NCBI RefSeq assembly: GCF_003589595.1
Contig: NW_020653750.1
Location: 1,652,451 to 1,716,450 of the forward strand
Direction of reading: 5' to 3'
Origin: Hyposmocoma kahamanoa
Lineage: Eukaryota > Arthropoda > Insecta > Lepidoptera > Cosmopterigidae
Length of the DNA: 64,000 bases
Position numbers and translations under genes: made by a program. The notes under the pieces were generated by a model. The model was not told where the DNA came from. It saw only the letters and a list, made by a program, of their open reading frames with translations, and did not search any database. Positions 43,604 through 56,497 of the stretch are shown here, one piece after another. Each line of letters starts with the position of its first letter. Within the stretch, counting starts at the first letter, position 1.

Positions 43604-44012
43604 GAAGGCCGATTCTTGCTTCTGCTAGATTGCTGGCGGGCGATGTAGGGTGCCGCGCGGCGAGTGCGTCGACGCCTGCGAGATAGAAGCGAGCTTACGC
43701 TGTCTATGAGAGGTTCGCAGGTTCATTGGGAGGAAGTGTCGTTATCACAGTCGCTGTTCGGCGGCCGGACGGCGAACTCGTTGCAAGAGGTCTGTACTCG
43801 TGGCGCGGATACGCACACTTCGACAGAAGTTTTGCGGAGATCGTGATTCGACACCCTGTCTACGTTGGCATTTCTTTCGTGACTGATCGTGGACGCACTG
43901 TAGAAAGTGAAACTGTACAGTTGAGACGTGATTAGAAATTGTGCAAGGATTTTTACTTTACAGTGTGTCTCAAAAGTGACTAAAGTGAGGCGAATGGATA
44001 TTTGTCAATAAA
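43604..44012 (+). CDS. Possible 3-prime terminal exon of an unrecognised host gene
   Basis: A good-looking acceptor (TTTTGTGTCTTGTATTGTTG then TAG) ends at 43603. Within the following GC-rich block the frame 43687-43935 is open for 82 codons to a TAG: YERFAGSLGGSVVITVAVRR, PDGELVARGLYSWRGYAHFD, then IVIRHPVYVGISFVTDRGRT, a beta-strand-like pattern with coding-like third positions. The frame is preceded by an in-frame TAG at 43684-43686, so it would need an acceptor at or near that AG, or another upstream frame. An AATAAA polyadenylation signal lies at 44007-44012. I do not recognise the protein. It could be a real last exon or a chance frame. Confidence 0.35.
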
Positions 44013-47000
44013 CTTTTTTGGCCTCAATTCGATATCGACGCAGTTTTGAATTGAGAAACTGTGTGTTGATTATTGAAGCGCAGCTAGTTTCCAAATACGG
44101 TAAGCAAACTTCATGAGTAACTTTTTGAACTTACTTTTAACTTACGTTATTTATACTTACCGTCTTAGTCCTTGGCTTTAGAAAGTAGAGATTATAGAAA
44201 AATTATGAGAGTAATTTGTAAAAAATATGTTTTGTTGGATGGATTTTCTTTTTCGTTCCCAACACAAAGGCCACATGCCGAAAACTGAAATTAAACCTAA
44301 AAATTTCTTTCATTAAAATTAATGGGCTAATTTTTCGTACACAATAAATCTAAAGTGCAAAAAAGATTGCTGTTTAAAGTGATGAATGCAAATTGCTTTT
44401 TTAGCTACCTATACTTTGGATTATAATGGGGGAGCACCACCTTAAGTATTCATAAAGGAAGGAAATAAAAAATATAATATCATTAAAGCAACGTTGCATC
44501 TTGTTTTGAAATTCTTATTTACATCGGAAAAACAAATTCATAAGATAAATTCTGTAAAATGTACCCGCTGTGTACTTCCGTATGTTTTGGCTTTGATCTC
44601 TTTGGAATTTTCCTTCGTCCCATCTCTTTTTTAAGTGGTTTTTCTGAGGTAGATAGCTCAAATATAAACTTGAGCTGTTGCTTATTCTAATGAATTGGCG
44701 TTTCGAAAGCTTGTTTGGAAGTTAAAACCTATACTAGCACGTACATACCGTTGCCGTTTTCTCAATATTAACGAAACAAAGTTTGTTAATTTATAGCACA
44801 ATATAATTAATGACGAATAAGTACCTATAATGTATACCAACCGTGCTATTGTAATGTACTTCACAACGTTGGTGCTAACAATTTGATTGCGCAGTCACCT
44901 ACACGACTTGTAATTTCACCTTTTATTGGTATTACGATTTACAACCAAAATCAATTAAATGTTTCTTTGATACATCGCAGTTGAGCTTTATTTTTGTGAA
45001 GGTACTGCTAACAGGTTTAGGACACTTCCGCGAAGCCAGCTTTCCAGTCATGTCTATACCACAATCATCGAGATAAAAACCAGTTACCTCGGTATGCAAG
45101 TAGGAAAAAACCAATCATCGTCCAAAAATATGTATTGTAACGTGACAACGAATCGGTATTACAGGCGATGCAGATAATATCTAAATCATCTATCGACAGG
45201 TCGATTTGTATGCGCCGTATCATTTCCAGACGTGCTCTATCGCATTTCAACATCTCCCAGCCGTTGTTATTTAAACTCGTATGTTATGAAAGAACTTGTT
45301 GATAGTGTAATGAACTCAGTTTTGTATTGATGTTGCGTTATTTTTAATTTTATTGTGTTTTTGCTCCTAATGCTTCGCTGAATGTAATGTAACTAATCCC
45401 ATTTGCATTTAAATTAAAGACAAAAATGCCTCAAGCTGCAAACCGGCCTGAACTGAACAATCAAAGAATAATCGTCAAAAGTAAAATTACAAGCCGGAAG
45501 CACGTACTTGATTTGCGACTAAATGATCGCACTTTAGTGCTACTATTCTGTACAATGGGAATATTAAAATTAAAGACAAAGAGCAATTAATGCGTAATGC
45601 TGGAATTATAATAAGTTGTGATGTGAACGCGGTCAGTCGACCAGGCGCGGCGACCGCGGTGGCAGTGACGTGGCGGGCGCCGTCATCGGAAAGAAAAGCG
45701 TTACCCTTATTATTTATACTGAATTAATTGTAAAAATGAAGTTATGTTTCTGTTTCACAGTATACATAATTAATTTATGATAATGTGTACTCGGCACCAG
45801 CCTTAGGCTCTGTGCTTACTCGCTTGTTGTATTTAAAAACCGAGATGTTATAAAAATGATATATGCACGTACTTTTTACCCAATAGCGTTACCTTTTGTA
45901 ATTTTTATACAGCACTACGAAATTAAAATAGACTCTTTGTAATATTTTGTGAATACCAGGATTCTAAGGAAATATTTAAAAGTAAAACGTAAGACTGAAA
46001 AGTAGTTTAATTCACCTTTAAATTCAGACCTGCCCATGATGCTCTAGTTTGATAAGAATGTTGATTCCGACTGCTGAACAGAGAACGTCACTTATAGAAC
46101 TTTTTTGCCCATTCTCTGCTAGTCAGACTCTTTGTGCCAAATAATGAGGTTCCTAATAAAAGTAATAGCAATCTATTTCTTGGCGTATCTTTGTTTGGTT
46201 GCCTTTGGTTGATTTTAATTGTATGAGTGTGAGGTGCCAATCACATGTATAGGTAACAAGTTTCTTTGAATATCCAATTCCAGTCTTTCCAGAGCGCTCT
46301 GTGATTCTTTAGCTTCTTCCTAAGTGTCTTGGGAATACACATCGGTAACAAAGTTTCGAGATTGTAAAAAAAAAATGCACAAAATCATATATGTAGGTTT
46401 GGTGGTGTGAAGCCTGTAGGGAGTAGCTATGACACGATTTATGTTTGTCGAGACACGGAAACAAATGAAAAATTGATTCGCCGTGTTTGTTATCGAAATT
46501 TTGTTCGTAGGTCAGAACGTCGTGTGTGATGTGGCAGACAGGGGGTCCGGGCAAGATATGCGATCGCTTTCCCCTCCTAAATGCGCCGTGACTTGGCTAG
46601 CGGAAGAGATGAGATTAATGACAAAGGAGGAATGACTTTGAACAGCCTCTGGTCACACCGTTATAATCAAATATCGTATAATAGAACGAAGGATTAAGAA
46701 GATAAAGAATAAACAAGTATCATTCATAATTCAGTGTACGACATAAAACATTTTTTTTTTATTAAAGCCAACTCAAAAACGACTTATTGAGTGCATGACG
46801 TTATCTTTGTCATTTTGTATTAGGTCGTTTGCTTACGGCTCCTTTATCTGGTAGTTCCAGAGCATATCTTGAACCGATTCTGAAGTATTATAAACAGTAA
46901 GTATTTAACACGTCGGTGTAATAAGCAGCCTGATACATCAGCTCTAGGATTCAACTTCCTATGGATTCTATTGTTCTCTGGACTTTGACTCGAATAAATA

Positions 47001-48236
47001 ACTACCGACCTCTCGACGGCTACATCGTTTGTAATCCTGAAACGAGCACATCGTTCTCCCAAGCAAAAGGAAACAGAAGGCATACTTTTGTCGCAGNNNN
47101 NNNNNNTTTTGCGAAAGCGAAATTTCCCTTTTCTAATTGTTTACTGTATGAATAGACTATAAAATAAATAGAATATATATATTATTGAGATTTTTTATGA
47201 AATAACTCAACTACTTTGTTATGATTATTAATACAAATATCGAACACAAAGAATTTTTTTTGGATTAATAATCGGAATATAATGTAATTCCACTTTTAAA
47301 CCCACTCCTGTAATTGCAAAAACACTAAGCTTAAATAAGAACTGTCAGGCAGTTAGCAATTAGGCAGCTAATTAAAAGCTGCATAATACACGAGGTTGTA
47401 ACGACATAGACGGGGTTTTAATAAAATAATGTAGTAACTCGTGGATAACAATTTGTACGAGAATTCGGGAATATAAACCTTGTTAGCTTTGTAACATTGC
47501 TATTAATGTTAATAAAGTGTTTGTTAGGGAAATACAAGTTGCACAGAATGTTACAAAATGAAATTTAAGAGGCATAGATATATTTAAATCACTACTTTTT
47601 TCATTGCAATCGCCAGTGTGACTTGTAACTTTGTTTACGAAGTTTGTGGTAATCTATCAAATCGTGCCAATCAGATTACAAGGCGATTGGTGCAACACGA
47701 CCGGCGGCAATTGTTGTCACGCGTCTCCCAGCCTCGATCACGGTCCAGTATCCACCGGACTTTCGTTTTTTACGCCATCATTTCAGTTGCTTTATTACAT
47801 CATCTTAGTTATGGTTTATGAAACCACAACTGTTACCCTACACTAACGCATGGAAGCAGTTTGTGAATTGCACAATTTTATGAATGTCTGGCGGTACTAA
47901 ACAATTGTTGAAACATGGGCAATAAAATAATAAAAATAAAAGTAATTAAATCAGTATTACTAAATACTTCGCAGTGTACTAGTTTTCTTATAGTGTTTCA
48001 TTACTCGCCAGCAGAGCAATTCTAACTGACGTATTTTGTCGGCTAAATTCGAAAATTTCGTAACCTCTATTAATGTGAACTTTTGAGTAGGCACAAAAGA
48101 CAGAAATACTAGAAATAATTATATAATAATCTACGATTATACCATTATTTCATAACTAAAAGAAGCTGTGCAAATTATATTTTAAGCTTAAATTGCCCGA
48201 TGTTACACTTGTAGAGGTTTTTAAATTTAACCGACG
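44013..48236. other. Intergenic or intronic, no firm gene
   Basis: AT-rich with a GC-rich patch at 45630-45690 and a 54-codon ATG frame at 45426-45590 (MPQAANRPELNNQRIIVKSK at its start) that I do not recognise. AAATACG/GTAAGC near 44100 looks like a splice donor but has no recognisable exon. A 10-base gap lies at 47097-47106. Confidence 0.5.
44989..45082 (-). repeat. 94-bp duplicated block, copy 2
   Basis: Counterpart of 41909-42002. On the minus strand it sits inside a 60-codon frame (45114-44932) with EVTGFYLDDCGIDMTGKLAS. A T-rich stretch and AG precede it (TTTTTTCCTACTTGCATACC then GAG), so an exon reading is possible. Confidence 0.75.
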
Positions 48237-48430
48237 ATTGGCATTTTGATAACTTTTGAGATATTGGTACCTAAATTTTTCTTTGAAAAAATTCAGATTT
48301 ATTATATCGAAATAAGATGTAAGAAAACTGCTTGAAAAGAGGAGATTGTAGATCTCGTTTTGCTGATTCCAGATATGTTAACAACTCAATTTCGCTAAAA
48401 ATGTCGCTTACGTTAGTTATGATAAAGAGG
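48237..48430 (+). repeat. Dispersed repeat family 1, copy 2
   Basis: Matches 10315-10535 (GTAGATCTCGTTTTGCTGAT, TCCAGATATGTTAA, CTTACGTTAGTTATGATAAA). It starts with AACCGACGATTGGCATTTTG. Confidence 0.75.
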
Positions 48431-48650
48431 ACAGAATGATGGTAACATCATTGTTTCATTAAAGTACACACTTGGAGTTGGCATTCAATAAATTTGGCCG
48501 GCGGTTATAATTATCTGAATATTGATTACAGACTAGACATCGGGGAGGCGCTCCTTTATTTAATTTAACTGGTGATTGTTAATAAATTCTATTGATGAGT
48601 TTAAGATGAGAGGTTATAGCGATGTAATGACAAGTATTCTGTGGAGACAG

Positions 48651-48764
48651 GAGAAGGACCGTTAGTAGACGTGCCGGAATTTGCTTTTTACCGTTACAAC
48701 GACTCGCCACACCGCGTGATTCCAGTACGAGATTTTTATATGCCTTCACAAATAAACGCAAATG
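48651..48764 (+). CDS. Possible internal exon (38 codons) of an unrecognised gene
   Basis: A 114-bp block between an acceptor-like GTGGAGACAG (ends 48650) and a donor-like AATG/GTAACT (48765). It is open in one frame: GEGPLVDVPEFAFYRYNDSP, then HRVIPVRDFYMPSQINANG. The length is a multiple of three and the composition is coding-like, with more GC than the flanks. The upstream T tract is weak. I do not recognise the peptide. It may be part of a gene whose other exons lie outside, or chance. Confidence 0.3.
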
Positions 48765-50473
48765 GTAACTTTCAAATACTTTTAGTTATTAACTTTCTGA
48801 CCGAGAACAATTTCCGCAATAAATCCTCTTATTAAGACGTGGTTAATATCAAGTTTTAGGACTCTCAATTTTGATGACTTCGCCGTTGAACATTTCGCAC
48901 CACTTATCTATCTTCATTCCAAACGGTGTAGATGTACCTCAAAATACAATCGAATGCATCATTAGCATATTCGGTAACTTCCAGATGAATATTATGCTTC
49001 AATTATGCTCTTTTGTTTGTCTATCTAGTCCTGCAGTGTGTAACTAAATATTTGCGTACTTTTGAAGTTAAGCTAGATGAAGCAATATTGTGGTTAAATT
49101 GTAAACTGTTATTGATATTTCACCGGGATTTTGGACTTTGTAATTTCTAAACTATGTTTTGACCAAGAAATTAAACAAGCTATAGTTTAAATATTAGTTT
49201 TGGCAAGTCTATAAGGAAAGGATAGGAGTGTCAATATTTAGGGTGGCAAATTAGGGTTTCGTTTGTTTAGTAAACCTTTATTATTGTCAATCCACTGTGA
49301 CCTTATCTTTGTGTGCTGAATAAACACTTGCCCAGGGTTTCTGTGTTGTTGTTTCGTTAAGTTTTGTCAGGTGTTTCTTTCCTCTGAAAACTACTTCTTT
49401 TTGATTTTCTACATTTATATCTTCCTTTAAGTTTGTGTAACCTGACGTTTGTCTAGATTTCTAGCTTCAAGTGTCTGTCATTATGGATTGGACATTTGAC
49501 ATCAATGTCTGTTTTGAGAGAGCGATAATGGTACGGCTTTCATCAAAGCCATGCTAATGGAGCGCACACTACTCTCTGTCGACGATTCATTATCATGCGT
49601 GTCCAATGAAGAGCCGGGATCATATTGAAATATCATCAACCGAATAATTATCTACGTTGCTTTATGTCTAGTCCCTGCAAGATATTTCTTATGATTTGAT
49701 CTCAATAGAACGGTATTATATACCGTTCTTACCGTTCTATCTTTTTTGTTAGATATGTTCAACAATAGCATCTTAATTATATCTAGATTTTTAAATTAAG
49801 TAACATTTAATTTAATTAACTTTTAATCTTTTTGTTAAAATACCATTCGATCATTTTACCTGTGAAAACAAAATAGTGTGTTTCTGCTTACTTTTCCAAA
49901 TACTGTGGCAATCGATACTCGTGAAAACGAAAGTCAGAATTATTTTTTGTTTTCTATCTTGTAATGATCATCTTCGTTACTTAGCTAATTTCTATTTATA
50001 CGTTCTACAATATCACTATGCCGAGTAGTAAAAGTTGTTACTGAAGCTAATCGCTACGGAAATCGAAAATCCTATGTCATTCATTCAAATAGACGACTTA
50101 TTGACGTTGTCGTGATACCTCTCGCTATCAGAGAGGAGGCAACACGGATGCCGTTCCAACTGACCGGGGTACTCGGTGTTTTCTCTCGGACACACATAAT
50201 CGAGCGAACAACGTCTAAGACTTTCTTTATTCGTCTCCGTGACGGATCTTTCTCGGAAATGGGTCCGAATTTGATTGAAATGTAACAATTTGTGGTTGAT
50301 TATTCGAAGGAAGTATGACAAGGGTTCCTTTTCTGTTAGACATTCCAGAATTGATTTTATTTGCCTTGATAGCGTTACAATTTCTTTTGTTTTTTTTCTA
50401 TTAGCAAAGTAAATTGATAAATGAACATATGAAACATAGCCGATTTTTGCCTACTTATGTACAAAAGTGAAAA
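48765..50473. other. Intergenic or intronic, nothing recognised
   Basis: About 1.7 kb. A 10-bp hairpin, AGAACGGTAT/ATACCGTTCT, lies at 49707-49729. The minus frame at 50085-50321 has no motif. Confidence 0.5.
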
Positions 50474-50765
50474 TTAATAATCTCAGTACAGAGTACTTAT
50501 AAACTGACCTCAAAAGTTCGGGGAATTACATCGATTTGCCAAGTTTTATTGAAATCGGTTACCGGAAAGTGCGCGAAACCAGATTTATCCCCTAGTTTGC
50601 CACCTTCAGGGATGGAATATTTTCTTCAAATGGGACCAATACTGATATACCCTCTTTCCGACAAATAAGAATCATCAAAATCGGTTCATAAATGCCGAGT
50701 TAACATAAATACAAAAAAACACAGTTGAATTCAGAACCTGCTCCTTTTTTTGAAGTCGGTTAAAA
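50474..50765 (-). repeat. Dispersed repeat family 2, copy 2
   Basis: Reverse complement of 10618-10910: runs from AACCGACTTCAAAAAAAGGA (50765 side) to CTCAGTACAGAG. Also very close to 60765-61077, sharing CCAAGTTTTATTGAAATC and GGTTACCGGAAAGTGCGCGA. Confidence 0.88.
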
Positions 50766-51035
50766 GTCACAACTGTGAAAGAATCCATAAAAGCCGACTA
50801 CAATCCATTTTAACAACAAGTATCGAATCATGAATGTAGTTCACATTTATCGAACAAGTGCCTATTTGGAAAGCCGTTGCCTGTTATTTGATACCATAAG
50901 TATTTATAAAAATCCGCAGTGTTCAGTTATGTTGTTTCGGGCTGTTGGTGTCAAGAATTTGACCCCATGGATTAGGCTAACTGAGCTTTGACCACAGCAA
51001 CCGTTAGGATGATAAATGAACAGTAACGTAATCTT

Positions 51036-51130
51036 AATGACGACCTCGGTGGCCCACAGTGGGCACTACACGTGGAGTTAGGTTTGATTCCCACTAGGAC
51101 GAATTTAGTGCTATAGGGTTAATTTCTTAA
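51036..51130 (+). mobile_element. tRNA-like SINE family S3, copy 1
   Basis: GACCTCGGTGGCCCACAGTG, then GGTTTGATTCCCACTAGGAC (B-box-like) and GAATTTAGTG. The same order is seen in 59792-59882 on the minus strand (CCTTGGTGGGCCAACGGTTT, CGGGTCCCGGTAGGACAAAT). Only the tRNA-like head and a little body remain. Confidence 0.65.
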
Positions 51131-51742
51131 TTTTTTAATCATATATAATTAATATTAAAATCTACGCCATTCTCGGAGCTTTAAACATATCTCGTTCGAA
51201 ATTTCGTTTTTGAAATGAAAAATTTGGATGTTTGCAGTTTTTCAAAAGTGTTTCCCGGAATAAAATACACTTTAGACATGAAATTGCAGCATTGTGTGTA
51301 TTTTAATGATATTCATTGACCCTAGATATGAATGAAGGAATAAATAATCGACTGCATTGGCAACTATTTCAAATAATAAATATTCAACCTACAGTTCAAT
51401 GCCAGTGAAGATGATGCGATGAAAGATTGCACAAATGTACAATTTAAATTTTCATTTGCAAACGCAGATGAGGTCATACAAATAATAACAAACAATAATT
51501 ATAAGTTTAAAGCTGTACCGATCGGCCTTGACGTTCACTTGTCTACAACAAAATCACGATACCTCTATAATATACTTATTTGCCTTCGACTAGCTCTGAT
51601 GAACAGCTTGATGGTGACTGTGCGTGACTTGTTCGGTTTTTAAAATGCATTTAGTTGTTTTAATGTATGTAGATATCGTAAATTATTAGTGTACACACTG
51701 TAATGTGCGTCACTAATAAATTTTTTTCATCATTAATATGTG
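51131..51742. other. Intergenic, nothing recognised
   Basis: AT-rich. The open frame 51419-51643 shows no motif. Confidence 0.5.
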
Positions 51743-52016
51743 TTTTTTGTTATGGTACCAAGTGACGGGAACAAGTCGTGCGCCTGATGATAAGCGACAC
51801 GCCTGTCCATAGCAGTTCCTTGCCACTCAGTCCTTTCAAAAGCAAAAATCTGAGGGGCCATTACGCCCGTCACTCTGAGACATGAGTTGACAAGTGTGCC
51901 TGTAATTTCACCAGCAATCTTACTCTTCCAAACTGGAACACAATGATACTCATATTACTGCTGGGTGGCAGTATTTCCCAGGCGAACCCTTTCACAAGGA
52001 GCTCTTCTGCTACTAA
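51743..52016 (-). mobile_element. Repeat T, copy 4
   Basis: Minus orientation: the 3-prime end is at 51743 (T-rich on plus, then AAGTGACGGGAACAAGTCGT) and the 5-prime end near 52016 (AAGGAGCTCTTCTGCTACTA). Diverged but nearly complete. Confidence 0.87.
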
Positions 52017-52885
52017 AATGTTTTGATATGTAACCAATCGCAAACCATTAGTAGTGTTTTTAGTCCTATGTTCTACACCTTGTCAATTGTCTATTTTAAA
52101 GTGATTTGTATAAGGCCACGGCCGAGTCACGCGTCATCGTGCTCAAGCGCATGAATATAACGAAAGTGATGGACAAATTGCTATGAAGCGTGATTTGTTC
52201 GTTTCAAGAGGTTATATTACGTAAAACTGATTGCATTCTGTTTTCTTGTTTCGGTAACGTTAATAATTGGAGATGACTCAATGGAATTTGTTGGTTTCCA
52301 ATAGACGCTGTTGCGAAGTATTGTCAAAATTCAACTTTCTATGTAAGGTGGTATATTCATCGATACTAGCATTGAATATTCTATTAGACAAACGCTGCGA
52401 GTAAAGGGAAAGGGATGATATACTATGAGCAAATTATCAAATCAGGCAGTGCTAACTGACAACATGACTCTGGACTCCGCCCACCGATCCTTTCATTTGG
52501 TGATGAATATATTTTTGATCACATCACGGGTTGACATTTATAAAAAACCTGTTTGTCTTTGTCTGAGAGCTTATAAGTATTTAATTCAATAATTTTGTTA
52601 ATCTAAATTTCTTTCGGATCTAAATGTCTTTCGGATCTAAATTTTTTTTTTAAATGAACCAAAGTTTTGGACTCTTTAAAGGTATCGTGGTCACGACTGA
52701 CTGATCTGAGTCTCTTACCTAAAATCGCGTATAATTGTTTTCTTTCAAACAGATTCAGAGTTTGGACCCATTAACAAAATTATTTAACCCTTTGGACAGT
52801 ATTTAAATAGTACGCAACATAAAACATCACAAAATTACGTAGTATTTGTACGACATTTACTAACGGTGTCAAAGTAAATTCTGTA
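52017..52885. other. Intergenic, nothing recognised
   Basis: TCTAAATGTCTTTCGGATC-type words are repeated at 52600-52640. No gene. Confidence 0.5.
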
Positions 52886-53005
52886 GAGCTAGCACGATCA
52901 GGCGCGACTTGAGTGAGAGCGATATAAAGCGCGAGGTACTGCTATTCTCGCATAGAAATCGCTCAATGTCGCTCTCGCGCAAGTCGCGCCCTATTGTGCA
53001 AGCCC
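52886..53005. mobile_element. 120-bp MITE, family M1, copy 1
   Basis: TA on both sides (52884-52885, 53006-53007). Arms of about 35 bp: the left has AGCTAGCACGATCAGGCGCG, the right complement AGGGCTTGCACAATAGGGCG, then CGACTTG and GAGAGCGA. The core GATATAAAGCGCGAGGTACT is shared, inverted, with 63708-63764. The whole sequence folds into one long hairpin. Confidence 0.87.
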
Positions 53006-53007
53006 TA

Positions 53008-56000
53008 CTGTAAACTGTTTTAAAACTTCTGTTCCTTATATTTTTTGAAAATATTTACATGCGACTATAAATGTTTAGCGATAATCTTTTATCAAATCAA
53101 CTTTAAAAAAAAATTGAAGGTGCATTTTAATTAAACAATAAAATAACATTTTTAATACTTTTAATTTAACACACTTTTAATTACAAAATTGTTTCTCATA
53201 ACCTTTAGATGGTATCCGGAATCCGTTTCATTGAATTGACTGGATCGATAAAGTTTTAATAAGCAGTTTATTCTTTAAAGGACGGTTAAACGAGCTTTAA
53301 CAGTCCAATATATGCTATTTAATCGATGCTACACTACAGGTCACATACGACGTTTCAAATGCTGCAATGAGGATGTAAATGCTTTATTTCATGTTAGTTG
53401 TTTGTTTTTGTTTGTGAGGCAGTCGTAAATGTCTTTGAGCGTTATAACTGAATGACAGCTTGCGATTCCCATTTCCTTTCACTAGTCAACCGCAACGGTC
53501 TACGAGTAAAAATTTTATAAGCACCATTAAATTCTCTAGTGAATTATTTTGTCACGACCCGAGAACCTATTTTGTTTATATAATTTACGCAGCTTAATGT
53601 TCTTTGTGATAAACAGTGGATATTTCAGAGTACTCTTAATAGAACAGCAAGTGACAATATAAGCATCTCGAAGCGAAAGGCCGACCCTTTTGTATTTATT
53701 GCTCGGGTACTGACGCCAATGACGATTTGTACCACAATTCTCTGAAGTTTTGTATTTTGCTCGTATAAAATTTCCGGTGTACTTTCACTGTTAATTTATA
53801 AACTAAAACAGATGCGATCTAAAATTGCCGAGTACCGGTAAATTCGTGGTTGTTAATGGAATTTCCGCATCAGAGGGCGGTGTGAAGCGTCCGGCAGGAA
53901 CATGAAGCCTGGTGCTACATGCCTCACTTCACATTATCCTTTCGGTGCACCAACACATACTTGCTCTTGTATCCGTGTACCTTTCCAACCCCTCCTGTTA
54001 ATCGGATTATTCCTAACGACACCTCGCGCTGAAAGGATTAAGGCGTGTATTTAAATGATTTTTGCATGTGCCATTTTGACGTCGGTGCCCTTTAAGCTAA
54101 CACCTTTTGTACCCGGGGGGATAATTAGAACCCTGCATTTTGTTTCACAATGAGCAATGAATATTAATAAATAGAATCGAAGTTGACACTGCTCTGTGAG
54201 GGGAATATACTACCAACCGTAAATCGGAATAAATTCAAATGGCAATCAATCTTGTTCCTTCGCCGGGAGTTTAATAATTTTTTCAGACAAATGATGAAGT
54301 ACGAAAAATGCGGCCATAAAGTGCAGTTGTCCGTACTTTACTAAAGTGAGATACAAAAGAATATCAGAACATTGTTTTTAAAATCAATAAGTTTTTTTTT
54401 CCATCCAAATAATGAAAGTTACAATTGCTACACTAAAAATTCTATTCAATATGAAATCCTAATTTGATTTGCAAAATAAGTCTATTTTGAAAATCAAAAA
54501 TCAAAAGCGACCTGATTTCGGGTCGCTTGCAAAAACACTAAAGATGACGAAAGGTAACAAATATTTGAACCGATGCAGACTAATTTCAAAGTTAGTTTTC
54601 GACTTTTCGTTAAAATTTTTAGTGACAATATAATTTTTCGATGTTTTATGTCTTTTGAGGATTAAACTGTTGTTTATTTTCAGTTGTTATATTTTTGTGA
54701 TGCCTTATTACATTTTCTATACACATATACAATTATAAAATTTCTAGCTTTGTTGTTACTTTAAGAATTCATAAATTTATTATGAACTCAAATTATTAGA
54801 TGCACGTGAGTATAAACTCAATAACATTGTAAATATTGGTGGACACACGTTGCGATCAACTTGATCGATTGTTCAAATACCGAATATCAATTGGAAGTCC
54901 ACAATCTGCACATACTGGAGCTTAAATAAAGATATCTGCATGCAGTGAAATTCAGTGTAGAGCCCATCGGTCGAGGTTTGCTTGATTTTAATCAAAAGTT
55001 TCGATTGAGCTGCCATTCGTAAATGCAGCGTGCATGCATGTCGGCATGATCGGAGTTTAATGACTGTACCGAAATGTGTGTTCAATCTAATACGTATTTG
55101 CAGTTCTATAATTGCGAAAAGTTGTACAGCGCTTGACACTTCAGCTACCAATCTCAATTCTCGTCCTGAGACATACGTAACTTGTTACAAGTTTGACGAA
55201 CTCACCCATGTAGGCGCGTTATCGAACTTCGTTCTGGCTTGCATAGTTGAAGCTGTCGCTTTAGACTTCAGTATTATTAACTACCCGCGTCTATAGCCGG
55301 CAGGCTATCGTGAATTCTTTACTTGCCCTTTTGTTAAGAAATCCTTCGATTCAGCAAATTGTTCCTCCGTAACATTAGACGCTTAGTTATTTACAAAGGG
55401 ATTTGTTTAATGAAAAGTGAAGGTAAATCTCGTTTTTGAGTCTACATTTAAGTGGAATAAATTGTCCCCAAAGTGGGATAGCTGCTCAAATTAAGCACCT
55501 GAATAAATTGTGTGATAATCTGTAGTCGCCTTTTAATGCTTTTTTTAAGGAGCTGCTGGCGACGAATGCGCGAGTGGAACAAACGAACGAAGTAATGATG
55601 ACTCTCTTTTCATCATTTCTCCTTGGTCCTGGTAATTGAGGAAATTGAGTCGAGGTATGATCTAAGAGATATTAAGGTCCTCTTAATCGTGTTTAATGCT
55701 TTTAATACCTGCCTGAGGGTGTGCAATTGGTTGGAATACGAGAGCGTAAGGCGCAAGAGTTTGCTTCGCTCTACCGACCTTTTCCATTTGCTGGTGTAAA
55801 AAGCAAATGTTTGTTTTGTCTTAACTCGTATCTAAGTACGTCCACGATGGCATATTCCGACTGATATTTAGTTTTGTCATTTTTGTATGTACCTACCTTA
55901 GAGGATGGAAAAAAAATAAAGGAAGTACCTACAAGTAAATCCACAATTGTGCTGGCCGGAAATAGGGACTAATTCGTAAGTGTTTTTTTTTGTATAATAA

Positions 56001-56310
56001 AGATTTTGCCGTTTTTTTGTGTTGTCTAAGCCGAGATGTTGGTTTAATTTATTTATCTTATCTCGTAAACTGCGCGCCGAGAGTTCTCGTAATGGACAAA
56101 ACATTAGCTGGCTCTGCTTTGGGTGAAAGCTATTAAGGTTTCTCAAAAAGTCGTTGATCATCTAGAGTTTATCTCACCTTGAATTATAGAAAAGAAAGTA
56201 CGTACTGTGTACGTACGTAAAGTGCGTACTTGGATGACAAAAATCCGTGGTAGTAACCCGTTTAGCTCATGGAGGTAGTCTCGATCTCTGATGTTTCAAA
56301 TAAAAAAAAT
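53008..56310. other. Intergenic, nothing recognised
   Basis: About 3.3 kb, AT-rich. The small hairpin at 54505-54528 (AAGCGACC/GGTCGCTT) has no apparent role. The frames 54873-55157 and 55898-56161 (minus) show no known domain. Confidence 0.5.
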
Positions 56311-56497
56311 ATATATATTGTAAATGTTATTTACAAAGAGCAACCCCTAGAGTTTCTTGCTCATTCTTCTCAGGGGAATCTGCCTTACGAATGAGCGGTA
56401 GAGTTTAACCATTGTGACGATTTCAAGTGTAATAATGCTTACCTATGAAATAAAGATTATTTTGAATTTGAATTTGAATTTGAATTTGAATTTGAAA
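56311..56497 (+). mobile_element. LINE 3-prime end with GAATTT tail
   Basis: GAGCAACCCCTAGAGTTTCT, TTCTTCTCAGGGGAATCTGC, then AATAAAGATTATTTT and five repeats of TTGAAT/GAATTT at 56464-56496. This is the typical layout of a lepidopteran LINE 3-prime UTR with a short microsatellite tail. No RT sequence is attached, so strongly 5-prime truncated. Confidence 0.75.

Noticed and set aside
45426..45590. 54-codon ATG frame starting MPQAANRPEL
   Set aside because: No motif, no splice or polyadenylation context, AT-rich end; too little to call a gene.
54505..54528. Stem-loop resembling a bacterial terminator
   Set aside because: Eukaryotic context, only 8 bp, no U tract of the right kind and no gene upstream.
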